From Blasia pusilla (lineage: Eukaryota; Marchantiophyta; Marchantiopsida; Blasiales), in assembly GCA_050084515.1 (NCBI GenBank), contig CM114272.1, positions 13,268,001-13,332,000 of the forward strand: a stretch of 64,000 bases of DNA, written 5' to 3'. Both the position numbers and the translations under genes were made by a program. Of the stretch, positions 52,601 through 64,000 are shown piece by piece (the stretch's first letter is position 1; the number at the start of each line of letters is the position of its first letter). The notes beneath the pieces are model-generated. The model was not told the DNA's origin. It did not search any database and worked only from the letters and a program-made list of their open reading frames with translations.

Positions 52601-54420
52601 GTACCATTTAACCAGTATCTAAATTCTCCTCGTAAAGCTCGTTGGGCTCAAAGACATGCATTTAGACAGCGATATATTATGCTCATCTTCTCCGATCTAA
52701 GCCCTAATACATTGAATTTGCTTCTAAGGTCTTGTGTTGGTTTTGGACAGATATGTGCTGTTCTATTCCAAATAGCGAAGCATACGACGGACTTAGCAGA
52801 GGTATGGATTGATAGCGTCTGGATTCAAACTCACAGTCTGGCTTTATACCGAGGTGGGTTGAAAAACCAAATGAAAAAAATTGTGTAGGAGAAAATTGAA
52901 ATGAATGCCCAAGACCCTGAACTTAGCCCGCTTTCTCTTGCTGCAGGTCGTTGTTGCTGCTGATGTATTCCCCAGAATTTTCACCTTGTTGAAGGACACT
53001 GATGCCATGGTTCGAAGAAATGCTGCCTCAGTGGCACGCGAGGTGTGCAAGCACACACCTGACTTGGCTCAGCTCATTGTTGCCACAGGTGGTGTGGCAG
53101 CCTTAGTGGATAATGTTTCCGAAGTGACTGGCAATGAGCGTTTGCCTGGTATGCAAAAATCTGCACCCTTTCCTGTATCCAAGCTTAGCAACACTAGATG
53201 GTGGATGTGAGGTCTAGTGAGTGTTAAGTGGGAGCTGTGACCTTTGTAAGACATCATGTCGTAGGAATTTGACTTGCCTTTCATTCGAAGGTAGATCCGC
53301 AGGCTGCACAAGTTTTCGTATTGAACAGTCGTGGAACAAAGGGTATAGCCATGTACAGAATCGTACGTGGATAGCCAATAATATTTGAGGCTTACTTCAA
53401 TCTGGATTATCCTGGATATGAATGTTGGAGGTTACTGGTATGTTCATGATTCTGGAGAGAGACCAACCCAACCTTCCATTCACGTCTGCTGTACCTCAAT
53501 AGGTTGTTCTCATTCTCCTTTCATCGTGTCATTTGCCAGGTATCATGGCTTTGGGATATATTGGAGCATTTACGGAGTCTCTTGCACTGACGATAATCGC
53601 TTCAAATGGTCTTCCTCCGCTCTTGGATGCACTGAAGAATGAAATTGAGGATCATATTAGGAGTGCAACGGCATGGACATTGGGGCAAGTGGGGCGACAT
53701 TCTCCCAATCATGCTAAAGCGGTGGCCGAGGTCGGTGTATTGCCGCAACTGGTGTTGTTGTTCATATCCAAAGTTAGCAGTGAAGACCTGCAAACGAAGT
53801 GTAAGAAAGCCTTCAAAAGTATTGTCGACCGACTCACCTACTTCCCAGCTCTTGATTCACTCTTCCAGGTACTTCATACCTTCTAGATTTCCTTGACAAG
53901 TCTCTTCTTAGTCATTGGCGGATAAGAAGACAACCTTCTGACTATTTCCTTGCTCATGCTCAAGAAGACGTAGAAATCGTCAGCGTATAGCCGGCTATCC
54001 ACGCCATGGCCTTCATTCTCCTTCATGTTCCTCGTTCAACACGGTGGTGCCACTACTGGAAAAGGTGAACAGATGAATAAGTAAAGCAAGTGAGTTGTGT
54101 GTGCGCAGGGTCCACCATTACCTGAAGAGCTGATGAAGTATGTAGTACAACAGTTGTCAAAGATAATACCGCATGATAACGATGCGCGTACGAAATTTGT
54201 AACCTCTGGAGGCTTTGCGAAAGTTCAGCAACTTCAGGCGGAGCAAGGTAGCCAGCTGAGGGAGTTTGTGGACGCACTTAACAAAGCCTATCCTATAGAG
54301 ATAGTCCACTATTATTCTCCTGGATACTCAGAGATTCTTCTGCAGAAATTGGCAGGTGCCAAAGTTGGAAAGGAAGGCTCTGCCAAACCTGGGAAAGATA
54401 CCCCTAAACCCAAAGCTTAA
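49649..54420 (+). CDS. SPAG6: SPAG6/PF16 axonemal central-pair armadillo protein, 8 exons
   Basis: Exons inferred from GT-AG borders and continuous similarity: 49649-49747, 50682-50863, 51512-51764, 52316-52468, 52751-52801, 52947-53148, 53540-53868 and 54109-54420 (TAA). They join with matching phases to 1581 nt, 526 residues; family members are about 510. The N-terminus MATTRMILQVLETYQKAR matches the family start. Armadillo repeats follow, with recurring blocks such as AAALALSRLAGYSEEL, VLRAIAKHSAPLAQACVEAG, AWALGHIARHTPDLAQNVVD, EDHIRSATAWTLGQVGRHSP and the terminal VHYYSPGYSEILLQKL. PF16/SPAG6 sits on the C1 microtubule of the flagellar central pair and is needed for flagellar beating. 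No stop or frameshift is seen, so the gene looks functional. The C-terminal Lys/Pro/Gly-rich tail is extra. The fifth exon (51 bp) is small, and the exon 2 donor (GTCTTC) is weak. Confidence 0.92.
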
Positions 54421-54940
54421 ATCTCCCATTTATCTCTCGTTGTATCTTCTCACCTCTCTGTATATTTATTATCCCGAACGCGATGCAATTTCCATTTTGC
54501 ACTCTCGAGTCCCTGACCTGAATTCCGACTTCACGCGAATCCAAAGAATGCCTCAATTCACTCTTTTACTCGTACTCGTGCCCCGTCGAATCCCTCAATT
54601 CACAGCGTTTGCAAGGTTTTCCTTTAATCGAACTGCTTCCTGAGGCCGCGGGTATGTATGGTATTCCTCTGAGAGAAACGCACTAGAGGTACTTGTCTAC
54701 GTATCGCGACGGCTAGCGATGCCGGATTGGATGCAGACGATGCGTTCCTTCTCAATCTGCTCTCCTCGATCATTTCAAGCAAACATAAGAGCGCTTTCTC
54801 GAGAACCCAACATGGCTCTTTTGTATGGAGTCCTCCAGAAACAAAAGTGGCCTCAATAAAAAGCTGGGGATAGAAAATCCATCCGGGATTAAAGGACTCG
54901 ACGAGTATGGGATGGGCCGGAGAAAGAAAACGGGCATTCC
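54421..54940. other. SPAG6 3' flank
   Basis: Probably 3' untranslated region at its start. No further gene seen. Confidence 0.4.
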
Positions 54941-55100
54941 CTATCTACCAAATCCATCAACATAGATAATATCGGAAGCACCTAGAGAGATGTGATTATA
55001 ATTAAGTGGGCCACAAATGTCAATATCTCCCATACATTGGGTGTGTCGCCAAAGCCTTTCTTGCAGGGCTATGGAGGTCCGTTGCCTATAATAAATAATC
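54941..55100 (-). pseudogene. Copia integrase fragment
   Basis: The minus strand reads ALQERLWRHTQCMGDIDICG, PLNYNHISLGASDIIYVDGF, matching the start of the copia integrase core (LELIHTDICGPMxxxSLGGSxYFLxFIDDFSR) with its first Asp in DIDICGP. Only about 50 residues are recognisable and no LTR is near. Confidence 0.6.
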
Positions 55101-58100
55101 GTAATAACTAATGACAACCCATTTATGATTTGAGATGATGGATGCAATCGGTACAAAATGAGTCAAACTTCTCCTGATAAAGTTGACCTCCGCAAGCGTA
55201 CAATCAAACCTCTCCCCCATAGTCGACGTCCGTAAGCCTAACATGAATAAGGTGTCCACTACTTAGGGCTTCATTCCCACAAGGAATCGTCTACTTGGAA
55301 CCAGTAAGAAGCTACCCTCTCCACCCCTGCATTCTAAGGGCTTGATCCCATGCGCACAAGGTTGCGGTGACCAAAGAAGGTGGCCGATTTTTCCTACGTC
55401 CAAAACTTGTGAGCGTGGAATTTTCCTAGCGTCCTCGCGACCCTATTTAATGGAGAACTGAAAGTAACTGGTTGTGACCAAAATTTTCTTCTCTATAAAC
55501 TATTGGATAACCATTTTGGACGCAGAAATTGGGTCGCCACGACCTCCGCGGGTGTCCATGGGATCAGCCCCTAAGGAAGCAAGGTGGAGACAGTTGGAGA
55601 ATCTTCAGAGCTTTCTAGCGGACCCTCCGCTTTAGTGTCTATAGTCACATGTTCTTTCCTGCATGCGAACTAACCTTGTGCATGTTGGATGTCTCGCGAC
55701 GGGAGATTGCTTCCAATTCTCGATGTCAAACTGGCCCATTTTGCAACAGTGGAAGTAGCGTCGAGTCATTCCTTATCCATGAGTCGAAGCATAGATTTAG
55801 CAATGAGTAACTCCATGCAATAATATGTAATTGGGAGTTAAGAATTCAAAGAGAAACCTTTGAATACAATTTTACAAATTTCCAGTCTTGAACTCTTGTT
55901 TCTCAACATATGATGGATGAGGATTCCTGCCAATGAGCGTACGGAATCGTTCTCACTCCAAGAAGTCCACCTGACCAACCTACTTAGTTTGAAATTTGGT
56001 GAGGCACACCTTGGGACATAGAAAGACGTCTGACTTAGTAGGGTTAATCCAAGTGATTTCCGGGTGATTACGGTGATTAAAGAGGTAACCCTTGGGGGCA
56101 AGAGAAAAATATGGATTTTAGAATGCGGAAATTTTGAGTAGAATTAGTTTTATGAGATTGTATTTATTGAAAAGTAATCGTATAAGATAAAATTCCACGT
56201 GATTGTATTCCACAGTCAAAATCTGTAGTCATAGAAGGAGAGAAGTGAGTGGCTATGTTAAGGACATGAGTGAATGACCATGATGCCAAACTAAGAGACC
56301 ATGGTAGATCATTGGGGATTGATTTCCATACTATTTATAATTTGTGAAGAATATGAAGGCCACCCTCTTAGTCTTAAATTTAATAGTTCATTATAATAGT
56401 TAGCTTGGGACCAATGATATTGAGGATCACTGTGATTTGGCGATGCTTCTGGAATCTCCACCCCCTATGCAAAGTGGGGTGGTGGTGGGAGGTGGGAGTT
56501 AAAATATTAGTCTATTTTTATATGGTTTTGTAGAATACCAAGATTGCAAAAATGGGCTAATAACTTGGCAAATTTTGGGCCGTTCCCAAGTCCAATAGAA
56601 GGTCCTCCGCCAAAAATTATTGTTTTTCCACCATCACGGGAAATGTGAGGAGGAGGCAAAAATGCAAGTGGAGGTCGGAGGGCATGGGAAAAAGAGGCAG
56701 GTCGGAGTTGAAGGGTAATGAGTACCAAGGACAAGCAATACATGCCATACATGTGAGAATCTACTTTCTTTAAAAAAAAATTTGGTTGTACGTTGTCACA
56801 TGCTTGAGACGAAAGTGATCACTCTATTTGCTAATAGTACGACCATTCATTCAAATAGACATTTACTCCTTGTGTGTAAGACTTCACAATTGTAGCAACT
56901 AAGCCCAATTCATAACAACTGATATCAATCACCAAAAGAAAATTGATTCACTTCAATACAACTCTCGTTAAATTGCCACGTAATATGAAAATTCTAGGTC
57001 AAGATTAATATTTTCTAATTTTTTTCTAATGGCTAGATGTAATATTGCAGCAATGTAATCATATAATGTAGGCTCTATTTCCATTTTGAATCAACCATCA
57101 ATGTCCATTATCCTCATCAGCTTGATTCAAATTTTTATAGTCAAATGAAGATTGGTTAAAGTTGTTAAACAACATAAGATTAAAGTTGGCATTCAAAGGA
57201 GATGAGCTTAAGGCATATGTTTGTTTGATCATGGGGTGATGAGCCATGGTCAAAGAGTAACAATTTTCAAGATTTGCTTTGTTGTAAGGCCTAAAATTTC
57301 CTTATACTAGCATAACCTTGAATGTTACCAGACATTTGGACTTCCGTTTTTATTGGTTTCCTCCATTAGTAATGCGTGCGGTGTGTTGAGGCCACGAGAG
57401 ACCAGTGTATTCACTCACAAGCTCCGCTTTGGAAATGAAGAACTCATTGGCCATAAGAAGGCCCCATGTTTGGCTCTTAAATCAATTTAAATGTGAATTG
57501 GTTTGTAAAAGGGATCAAGATGGCATGTGATAGGGGGACACCAGTGTATGCACATAGATCACGAACTCCGTGAAAATCTTAAGCTCTAGGGTTTTTCTTT
57601 CGTAAGTGTGGATGGATCCTCGGATGTACTTATCTTTTGCGATGAATCATTGTGAATGGCTATATGGGTGTCGTCTCGAGTTGGAGTATCACAATCAAAA
57701 TACATGGTATAATATATTCTTGGTGAGATTGAAACTAGTGAGAAGAATTTGAGTTGTTGTGGTCAAATTGAATATAGCAACAAAAGCCTCAAAGCATGAA
57801 AATCAATGGCCCATATTCATATGGACTTGAGATTAAGTAAAGAAGCAAAAGACTCATTGGTGCAAATTGATTGCCATGAATGGCTAAAACAAAAGTCAGA
57901 AGAACATTCACGATTACCTTTCGTGCTCAAGGAGATTGTGCAAAGATAATTGAGATCTAGGTGTGAATGTTGAAAGGATTTTTGAAGAAAGTGGTATTAA
58001 TATAAAGAATTTTTTTCGGAATGGTCCCTATTATTTTCTGAGGTCGTATTATAATTGAGATTTCATTAAAAGCTTGGATTAATACTTGTAATTAAAACTT

Positions 58101-58338
58101 GATACTAAATTCATAGTAGATTGGAAATATTTATGATTGATCTACATCTTCATTTTTTGAGTCTTATCTCTTTGTAAGTTCCATAATTTTTATCGATAAA
58201 TCTTGAGATTTTATGGATATGGTAAGAACTTTTCAAAGGATTTAGAAAGTCACACTAAGAAGAAAAAATCTAAACTCAAAATCTACATAGATAATTTTTA
58301 ATTTGTTCTTGGATCATACTATTAAGGGCGTTAGCCCT
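55101..58338. other. Intergenic, no gene recognised
   Basis: Short frames only. From about 55.8 kb the sequence is markedly more AT-rich than the transposon-filled left part. Confidence 0.5.
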
Positions 58339-58472
58339 GGCTAGCTGCTCCCAATCAAGGTCATGTATGAAGCCTTTCAATTTTTTTCTTTTTGGCATGT
58401 ACTAAGCCATACGCCGTGGCTTGAATGCTCCCAATGAAGCCCGTGTGTGAAGCTTTTTGATTTTTAAATTTT
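58339..58472. repeat. Two imperfect tandem copies, about 79-bp period
   Basis: GCTCCCAATCAAGG...GTATGAAGCCTTTCAATTTTT at about 58346 recurs as GCTCCCAATGAAGC...GTGTGAAGCTTTTTGATTTTT at about 58426. Confidence 0.7.
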
Positions 58473-61411
58473 TTAAGTTTTTCTTATACTAACCCAAAAC
58501 TTCAATAGAAAATAGGTTTAAATAATTGTATTAATGTTTTATTCAAAGAAATTTAATTTTTAAAATTTTAATCTTCATGAAAAAATTGTGAGTCTTTTTC
58601 GTGATCAATTTATTATTTCAATATTTAAGAAAAAAACTTAAAAAATTAATTTCAAGTTAATTTTGGAAAGGAGATCACATATTAATTTAGAAAGAACCAA
58701 AAAAGATAATAGTAGAATAGTGGAAATTTTATTATTCTTAAAAAAGATGAAAATGATTTTATTTTCAGGGTTTAAGTATGAGGGATTTCTAAAGACTATT
58801 TTAATACAAACTTTGGATCAAAATGAGTGGTTTTTTTTTAACTAATCAAGAGATGGGGGTTGGAAGGACGTCGAAATCGAGAGAGGGTTTGCCAATAATA
58901 ATATAGATATTGCAAATCTCGCGTAACTATTTTTACCTCACCGTTTTGGTTGTTAAACTCTAAAATTCAATATATGTCCAATGGTTTCATACTGTCATTC
59001 TCCATAGTTTGGTCGTTTCATTTCCATATATCTCACCTAGTGCATCGTACAAGGAACAAATTAGTAGTTTTGAATAAGGAAGGGTTTCATAATTAAAATA
59101 TAAAATTAAAGTCTTTCATTTTCAACCTAAGTATTGGAGGGGAAAAGAATAACTAATTAATTTTCAACAAGGGAAAGTTTTCTACTGAAAATTATTTTAA
59201 GTGTTAAAGTTTCAATATGAGGGTAGAAATAGGGAATTCATTTTTTAGGTGAGCGGAGATGAGGAAAGGAATAAGGAGATATTTTGAGAGGAAAGGACCA
59301 AAATATTTCCAACCCTTTTCGAAGAATCCTCTCAATTTAGTTGGGATGGAGATAGAAAATATATGAAGTGAGAAAAGTCATTTTCGTGAAGCTTTTTTCC
59401 CCCATCCAACCTCGCCTCCCGCATTTTGACCTTTACATCCTTGTCCTCGGTTGCCCTCCCTACTCCCACCTAGCCTCGTCCTACACCCTCCTTCCTTGCT
59501 CCCTTTCCTCCTTTGGTATGTGATTTTATATTTTTCAAGGTTAGAAGTGTTTATACGATATTAGCGAATATTGTTCTACTCTATTAGGCAATTGACTTTG
59601 AAAGATCGTGGAGTGTCACCTATTAATTCCAACATATGCATGCCCCATAAGTCGAAATAGTCTCTAAGGCCTTGCATATATTGAAGCAAAAAAAATGTTG
59701 CTTGTGCTCTTCTGAGAATAAATACTTAGGATTGAGCAACATAGCATCATTACGCAAGAGATTATTCCATGCCCTCCCTCGTGTCAAGAAATTGCGTCAG
59801 GTTATCCAGAAGAGTGTTAAGAATCTATTGGCAAGTGGAACTAGCTTTGCTTATAAAGGTAAAAAATTATGTCAAATATCAAAATAAGCTTAGAAGGGCA
59901 AAATCAGAAGTTCTTGTAAATAACCCAATTCGAACCTTAGTCCATAAAAGTTTTCAATTTTGATGGATTTATGATTTTGAACACCTTATTATGTACGATC
60001 ATGAAACATGATGTTATTTTCTTCATACAAAAGTTAGATTTGGATAGGATAAAAAAATTCTAAATCTCTCTAAGATTCAAGTTGGTGAAGATATTATCAT
60101 CTTATAAAGAAGGTTGTATATGAACAAAGTCCATGTTCGTGCACTTACATCCGTCCCATGGAAGGATTTGTCCATGTGGGCCCCACCTTCCCCTTCTTTC
60201 TCATTCCCCCCACTTGCCTATATGTTCCATACTTTCTCGTTTCTTCCTCCCTCAACCTGCACTTCCTTCCCCCTTATTGTCTCACTCACCTTTTCCCTAA
60301 CTTCCATAATGAATTATAAGTGTGGGCCTCATCTTTTACAATCCATGTCTGTGAATATGTCCGGACTTGTCAGTCCATGTCCATCCTAGGGACGGAGTTT
60401 TTCATTTTTGTACGGTCATGCTTATAAATAACCAAATATTGGTTCAAGAAGCATAATAATACAAGATCGATTTAGAGTTCTTTGAGCTTCTTCTATAGTA
60501 GAATATATTGAAGAATATTAGCCAGATCATTGAGTCAAATAGCCTAAGTTCATTAATTTAGAAGCATGAAATACTTAATGGTGTAATTTAAAAATTCCTA
60601 TCCTACTTCCATACTTAAATATTAATTCTTTGGTAGATGTTCTTTGTATACTTACTATGACCGGAGACATGACCACTAGAGGCTAGATGGTAACTTTTCT
60701 AGTAGTTTTTCCCAATATCATATTTTTAATTTTCTTTTGCCTTGGTATATATATAGGTGCAACTTACTCATGGTTCGTTTTCATTTAAAATCTCCTATCC
60801 TTGAAGTTATCAAATATTTAACATTCTCTATATTTAAATGCTTGCGCATATAGAGTATTACTATTTCTACTTTCTTGTTTCAAATTTTAATATCTGACAA
60901 CAAAAATCATATATAAAGTACATAAAGATGAGGGTCAATACTAGGCTCCATAGGCAATGACAGAAACTACATGTGTAGGAGTTGGAAGAACTTATCATTC
61001 TTGTGCCGCGTTTTAAAAATGAAAATGATGAGACTATGTATTTTGCCTTTCCATATTTATGATGGAACATTAATCAAGAATCATTCCACATAGACCATAA
61101 TAGTAGATTTATAAGAGTGTCCGTTAGGACCTTGTTTATTGTGGATGACCTAAACTGAAGCTCACTCTCCTTCAAGTATATCAGTACCGAGTGAATACAT
61201 TTTACATATAAAAGAAGTAAATCATTCTACAATAAAAGAGAGTACAAACAACCAATTATTTTTTTGTGTCAAGGAAGCAAAGAAAAAAAACGATGTTACT
61301 TTATGAGATTGGAAGACTATTTAAGGACTTGAATCGAATTCATATTCCCAACTAGTGATAGAGGATTGGTAGCTAAGTTTGTAGCGATAGGAAGTTTCAC
61401 GGTCTAAGCCA
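58473..61411. other. AT-rich intergenic DNA, no gene recognised
   Basis: No coding similarity. A loosely self-complementary stretch at about 60113-60400 (both ends carry TCCGTCCC and GGGCCY-type blocks in opposite orientation) may be a decayed MITE. Confidence 0.4.
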
Positions 61412-61562
61412 TCTATATTATTATTAGAGAGTGTGTATATAAGAGGTGTCACGCATCGAGATGACACGTGTCTTTTTGGACCAATGGCGTAGCTTTGTAT
61501 TCTTCCTTAGACGGGTGGGTTAATGCGATATTTCACCTGTGCGGAGCACGGGCACTGTCTAG
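61412..61562 (+). mobile_element. Mini-Helitron, 151 bp, non-autonomous
   Basis: The 5' end reads TCTATATTATTATTAGAGAG (61412 onward), the typical plant Helitron start. The 3' end is a hairpin CCTGTGC-GGA-GCACGGG (61536-61552, seven pairs with one G-T), six nucleotides, then CTAG at 61559-61562. It sits between A (61411) and T (61563), as required for Helitron insertion at AT. Helitrons move by a rolling-circle mechanism using a Rep-helicase supplied in trans; no such gene is here. Confidence 0.75.
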
Positions 61563-62969
61563 TTTCTTATACGATCAACAAAAAGAATGTGTTTTTCACA
61601 CAACATCCCACAGACATCTTTACTTATAGATGAACAATTTCCAGACTATGAAAATATTAAGATTTAAGAAAATAAAAATTCCATTAAAAGTATAATTATT
61701 TTTTAAAATAATCATTTCAATTTGTATTTCATATTTTGGGAAAGGAAAATGAATTTGAATGGAAAAGGGAAATGATTTAGTTAATTAAATTAACTTAAAA
61801 TTCAGGTAATGAATGCTATTTTGGTAGGAAGAGTGGAAATGGAAGAATAGAAATGGGAGGATTTTGCTTAAGGGGGCCCCTAACAAACTAATATAACCTA
61901 GGGAGTCCCCTTGGAAATATTTTAACCTAATGAAAATGTTTCAAAATTTTACGGAGGAATGAAACTATTTAAGAGAGTTAGGTATTCTTTAAAAATGAAA
62001 GGTTATCATTCTTTTAAGATTTAAACAATGGATATTATATTTTACTTTTAAAATGAAAAATATTTATAAATTATTCTTTTAAAAATATTATCGTAATTTC
62101 TAAGCATGCCAATTAAAGATCAATTTCATGTGCAAGCACGGTCACGCTAACTCGTGTTTAGTTGGGAATGGGCATGCTAACCAGTCTTTAGTTATGAACG
62201 TCGTAACAATGATTTGCCATATTTACAACCTTACATTTTTCCTTAATTGCATTATCCTCTCTTATTATTCACCAGTCCAATACTGGTGCATAGTATTTGT
62301 TTCTTAATTTAAATTCAAAGACTCTGTTCTTATTCTTCGTGACACGTGTCATCACCGGAAGAAACCATAATACGTATATGTCATCATCATAAGACGGGAT
62401 CCTCGAACCCCGTTCACTTTTAACTATATAAATGAAAAAGAAGAAAAAATCATTAAAGGAAAACGACCAACATTTATTATCTAAGGGGCGCCTATACCGT
62501 ACCACAATGTGGACCCTATCTTTGGCTGGACTCGTACTTTTGAACTAGCCCCTCGCCCTCGTTCCCCACACACACACACAAAGCTGCCCTATCAACTTTC
62601 CAAACCTCCCATATCATGTTGGATAAGGTATCCAGGTTTATTTATTTCCAAACCCCCGTTTAATTATCCTCCCCTCAAAATCCATGCTTTTCTTTCATGC
62701 GTGGAGGGGTGGAAAATCACGCCCGAGAATGTTGGTCAAGCCCTGGATTTATCGCTCCCTCTAACACTCCCTTTCTCTTAAGTGAACACGAACCTTCATT
62801 CCACAACTGTTAAACGTACACACTTAACATTGGCAATTTACAACCGCCAATTATCATAATTTTCGCTTCCATTACGAATCCTTTCATTTCAGTGCTCTCC
62901 GTGACCAAAAATGGTTTCATTTCAATCCTCCCAGTCCGCGGAAACCATTTCGTGTCGTTTCAGTAGTAA
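61563..62969. other. AT-rich intergenic DNA
   Basis: No gene recognised. A short (CA)n run lies at about 62567-62582. The part next to 62970 is the 3' flank of the minus-strand gene at the window edge. Confidence 0.5.
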
Positions 62970-64000
62970 CTAGTGCATGGCGATCACCGGCGGACGGTTT
63001 ACGCACTCATCCGATTGCACGGTGAAAACGAAGGGATTGTTACAATCCAGTCGGACACCCAAAGCCTCGGCTCTGTCCAGGAGGCGCTCGACGACTGCGT
63101 GTGGCAAAGTCGGGGTCCTGGACAGAACGAAGAGCGTCTCCTGGATGCCGACTTGCGCTTGACTGCACCCGTACACGAGCGACGCGTCATAGCCCTCGCT
63201 GGCGCTCCCTTCCAGAGCCAACACCCAGTACTGCCCATTTCCGAAGCCCGGGAAGGTGACGTCCAGCTTACCGGCGAAGCTCGCATTCTGCGATGCCGTG
63301 GCTGATATTCCTAGGTAACCCTTCTTCCCGCCGTATGTGGGTGTTCTGAAGGCTGCGGAAGCACCAGCCACTCTCGAAAGAAGGCCTTGAATGTCGGCGA
63401 CCTCCTGCTCCACGGCCTTGTCTCCTGTCTCGAGCAGTTGGACAGCACTGCGCAGCTCCGCCGCTGCTTGCGTCGCGAGTCCGCCCTTGGTAGCATTCGA
63501 GAGCGCCTCTGCCACGCGAGCGACTTCGTTTCCCTGCTTGCGGATGGCGGTTAAGGCGTGGCTCACCTCTGTAGCCGTCTTGTTGACTGTCGAGACTGCC
63601 TTCAAGAGGGATTCCACATTAGCAGCCAGATCTCCTTCCCCTTGGCTTATCCTTGAGTTTATGATCTGTAGCCGTCTCACAATCGTCGCCACGAAGTTGA
63701 GCAACCGGCTGATCTTCTCTAGTTGGTAACTTATGGACGTCTTGGCTTCTTCCAGTGTCTTGTCCTCGAGCACGTAATTCTTTTGGATGTTGGCCCGCAC
63801 ATCGTCGATCTGAGCGACAGCCTTGGCGAATGTGGACACCAGCACTTGTGAACAGATGTTGCGAGCCTGCGAGCAGACCTGACCGGCAGTGATGGAGATG
63901 AACGCGATCGATCGATTGTAGGGCTTGCCTAGAGAGTAGATGCTGTTCCGTACTCCCACTACTGCTCCTTTTCCTGGAGATGGAGGCTGAAGGATACTGT
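62970..64000 (-). CDS. Protein with coiled-coil region and lipocalin-like C-terminus, 5' end outside window
   Basis: The minus-strand frame is open from the right edge to a TAG at 62970, at least 343 residues. No ATG start is evident inside, so the start is probably beyond the edge. Residues of the first 190 form long helices (IQKNYVLEDKTLEEAKTSIS, ELRSAVQLLETGDKAVEQEV) of coiled-coil type. The last 130 (NASFAGKLDVTFPGFGNGQYWVLAL in two blocks, then ETLFVLSRTPTLPHAVVERL, LDRAEALGV, ending FTVQSDEC) follow the second half of bacterial and plant lipocalins, where GxYWVLxLD, LWILSRTPTL and a C-terminal helix AxxLGxD followed by TxQ are typical. The region is GC-rich compared with the DNA to its left and shows no break, so it looks like a working gene. 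The exact family and location in the cell are unknown to me. Confidence 0.65.
   Translation of the reverse strand, partial: SILQPPSPGKGAVVGVRNSIYSLGKPYNRSIAFISITAGQVCSQARNICSQVLVSTFAKAVAQIDDVRANIQKNYVLEDKTLEEAKTSISYQLEKISRLLNFVATIVRRLQIINSRISQGEGDLAANVESLLKAVSTVNKTATEVSHALTAIRKQGNEVARVAEALSNATKGGLATQAAAELRSAVQLLETGDKAVEQEVADIQGLLSRVAGASAAFRTPTYGGKKGYLGISATASQNASFAGKLDVTFPGFGNGQYWVLALEGSASEGYDASLVYGCSQAQVGIQETLFVLSRTPTLPHAVVERLLDRAEALGVRLDCNNPFVFTVQSDECVNRPPVIAMH

Noticed and set aside
49649-54420. SPAG6 as a processed pseudogene
   Set aside because: It has seven introns with GT-AG borders and matching phases and no defects.
60113-60400. Possible MITE with TCCGTCCC-type inverted ends
   Set aside because: Arms are only loosely complementary and no target duplication could be matched, so it is mentioned but not called as an element.

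Overview
The window is plant nuclear DNA from a lineage that still makes flagellated sperm. It is dominated by nested, mostly decayed transposable elements. An apparently intact, intron-bearing SPAG6/PF16 gene (axonemal central-pair protein) lies at 49.6-54.4 kb, and relics of plant-type genes are present (a SERK-like kinase fragment, an EDM2-like PHD domain, plant CACTA, copia and chromovirus elements). Flowering plants and conifers have lost SPAG6, so a streptophyte alga, bryophyte, lycophyte, fern, cycad or Ginkgo is implied. I cannot narrow it further from sequence alone.

Layout. 1-13.2 kb: a CACTA (En/Spm) element on the minus strand. Its tnp2-type transposase is interrupted at 3.1-4.8 kb by a small copia-derived LTR-gag element. 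Its right part carries BRCT, PHD and F-box-like coding pieces that may be captured host sequence. 13.2-13.7 kb: 3' end of another copia of the same LTR family. 13.7-17.8 kb: a decayed SERK kinase fragment, a copia LTR fragment, a coiled-coil ORF with one internal stop, and a 67-bp satellite built round an inverted repeat. 17.8-25.3 kb: a Mutator-like element (zinc finger, DDE-like core, SWIM finger) split by a retroelement carrying gag, zinc knuckles, an RGG box, an aspartic protease and a C5-cytosine DNA methyltransferase domain. 25.7-35.5 kb: a second CACTA element on the plus strand, with a TNPA-like gene and a dense AGTCA/TGACT array ending in a CACTA terminus. 35.5-37.1 kb: copia remnant and LTR fragments. 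37.3-39.5 kb: a minus-strand Ty3/gypsy pol with a C-terminal PHD finger. 39.5-46.9 kb: a full-length chromovirus (two LTRs of about 1.03 kb) lying next to it. 46.9-49.6 kb: repeats. 49.6-54.4 kb: SPAG6. 55-63 kb: AT-rich DNA with almost no coding potential and a 151-bp mini-Helitron. 63-64 kb: C-terminal part of a protein with a lipocalin-like end, running off the right edge.

The most notable system is the methyltransferase-bearing retroelement at 19.6-24.2 kb. Motif I (LDLFGG), the catalytic PCQ motif and the ENV motif are all readable although the copy is broken by a frameshift and a stop. Retrotransposons that have taken up C5-methyltransferases are known from charophyte algae and dinoflagellates, so this is a recognised but rare phenomenon; here it appears in a genome that also carries plant-type elements.

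Only two loci look like functional host genes: SPAG6, and the protein at the right edge. Most other coding sequence carries stops or frameshifts. All assignments rest on reading motifs by eye; no database search or computation was run.
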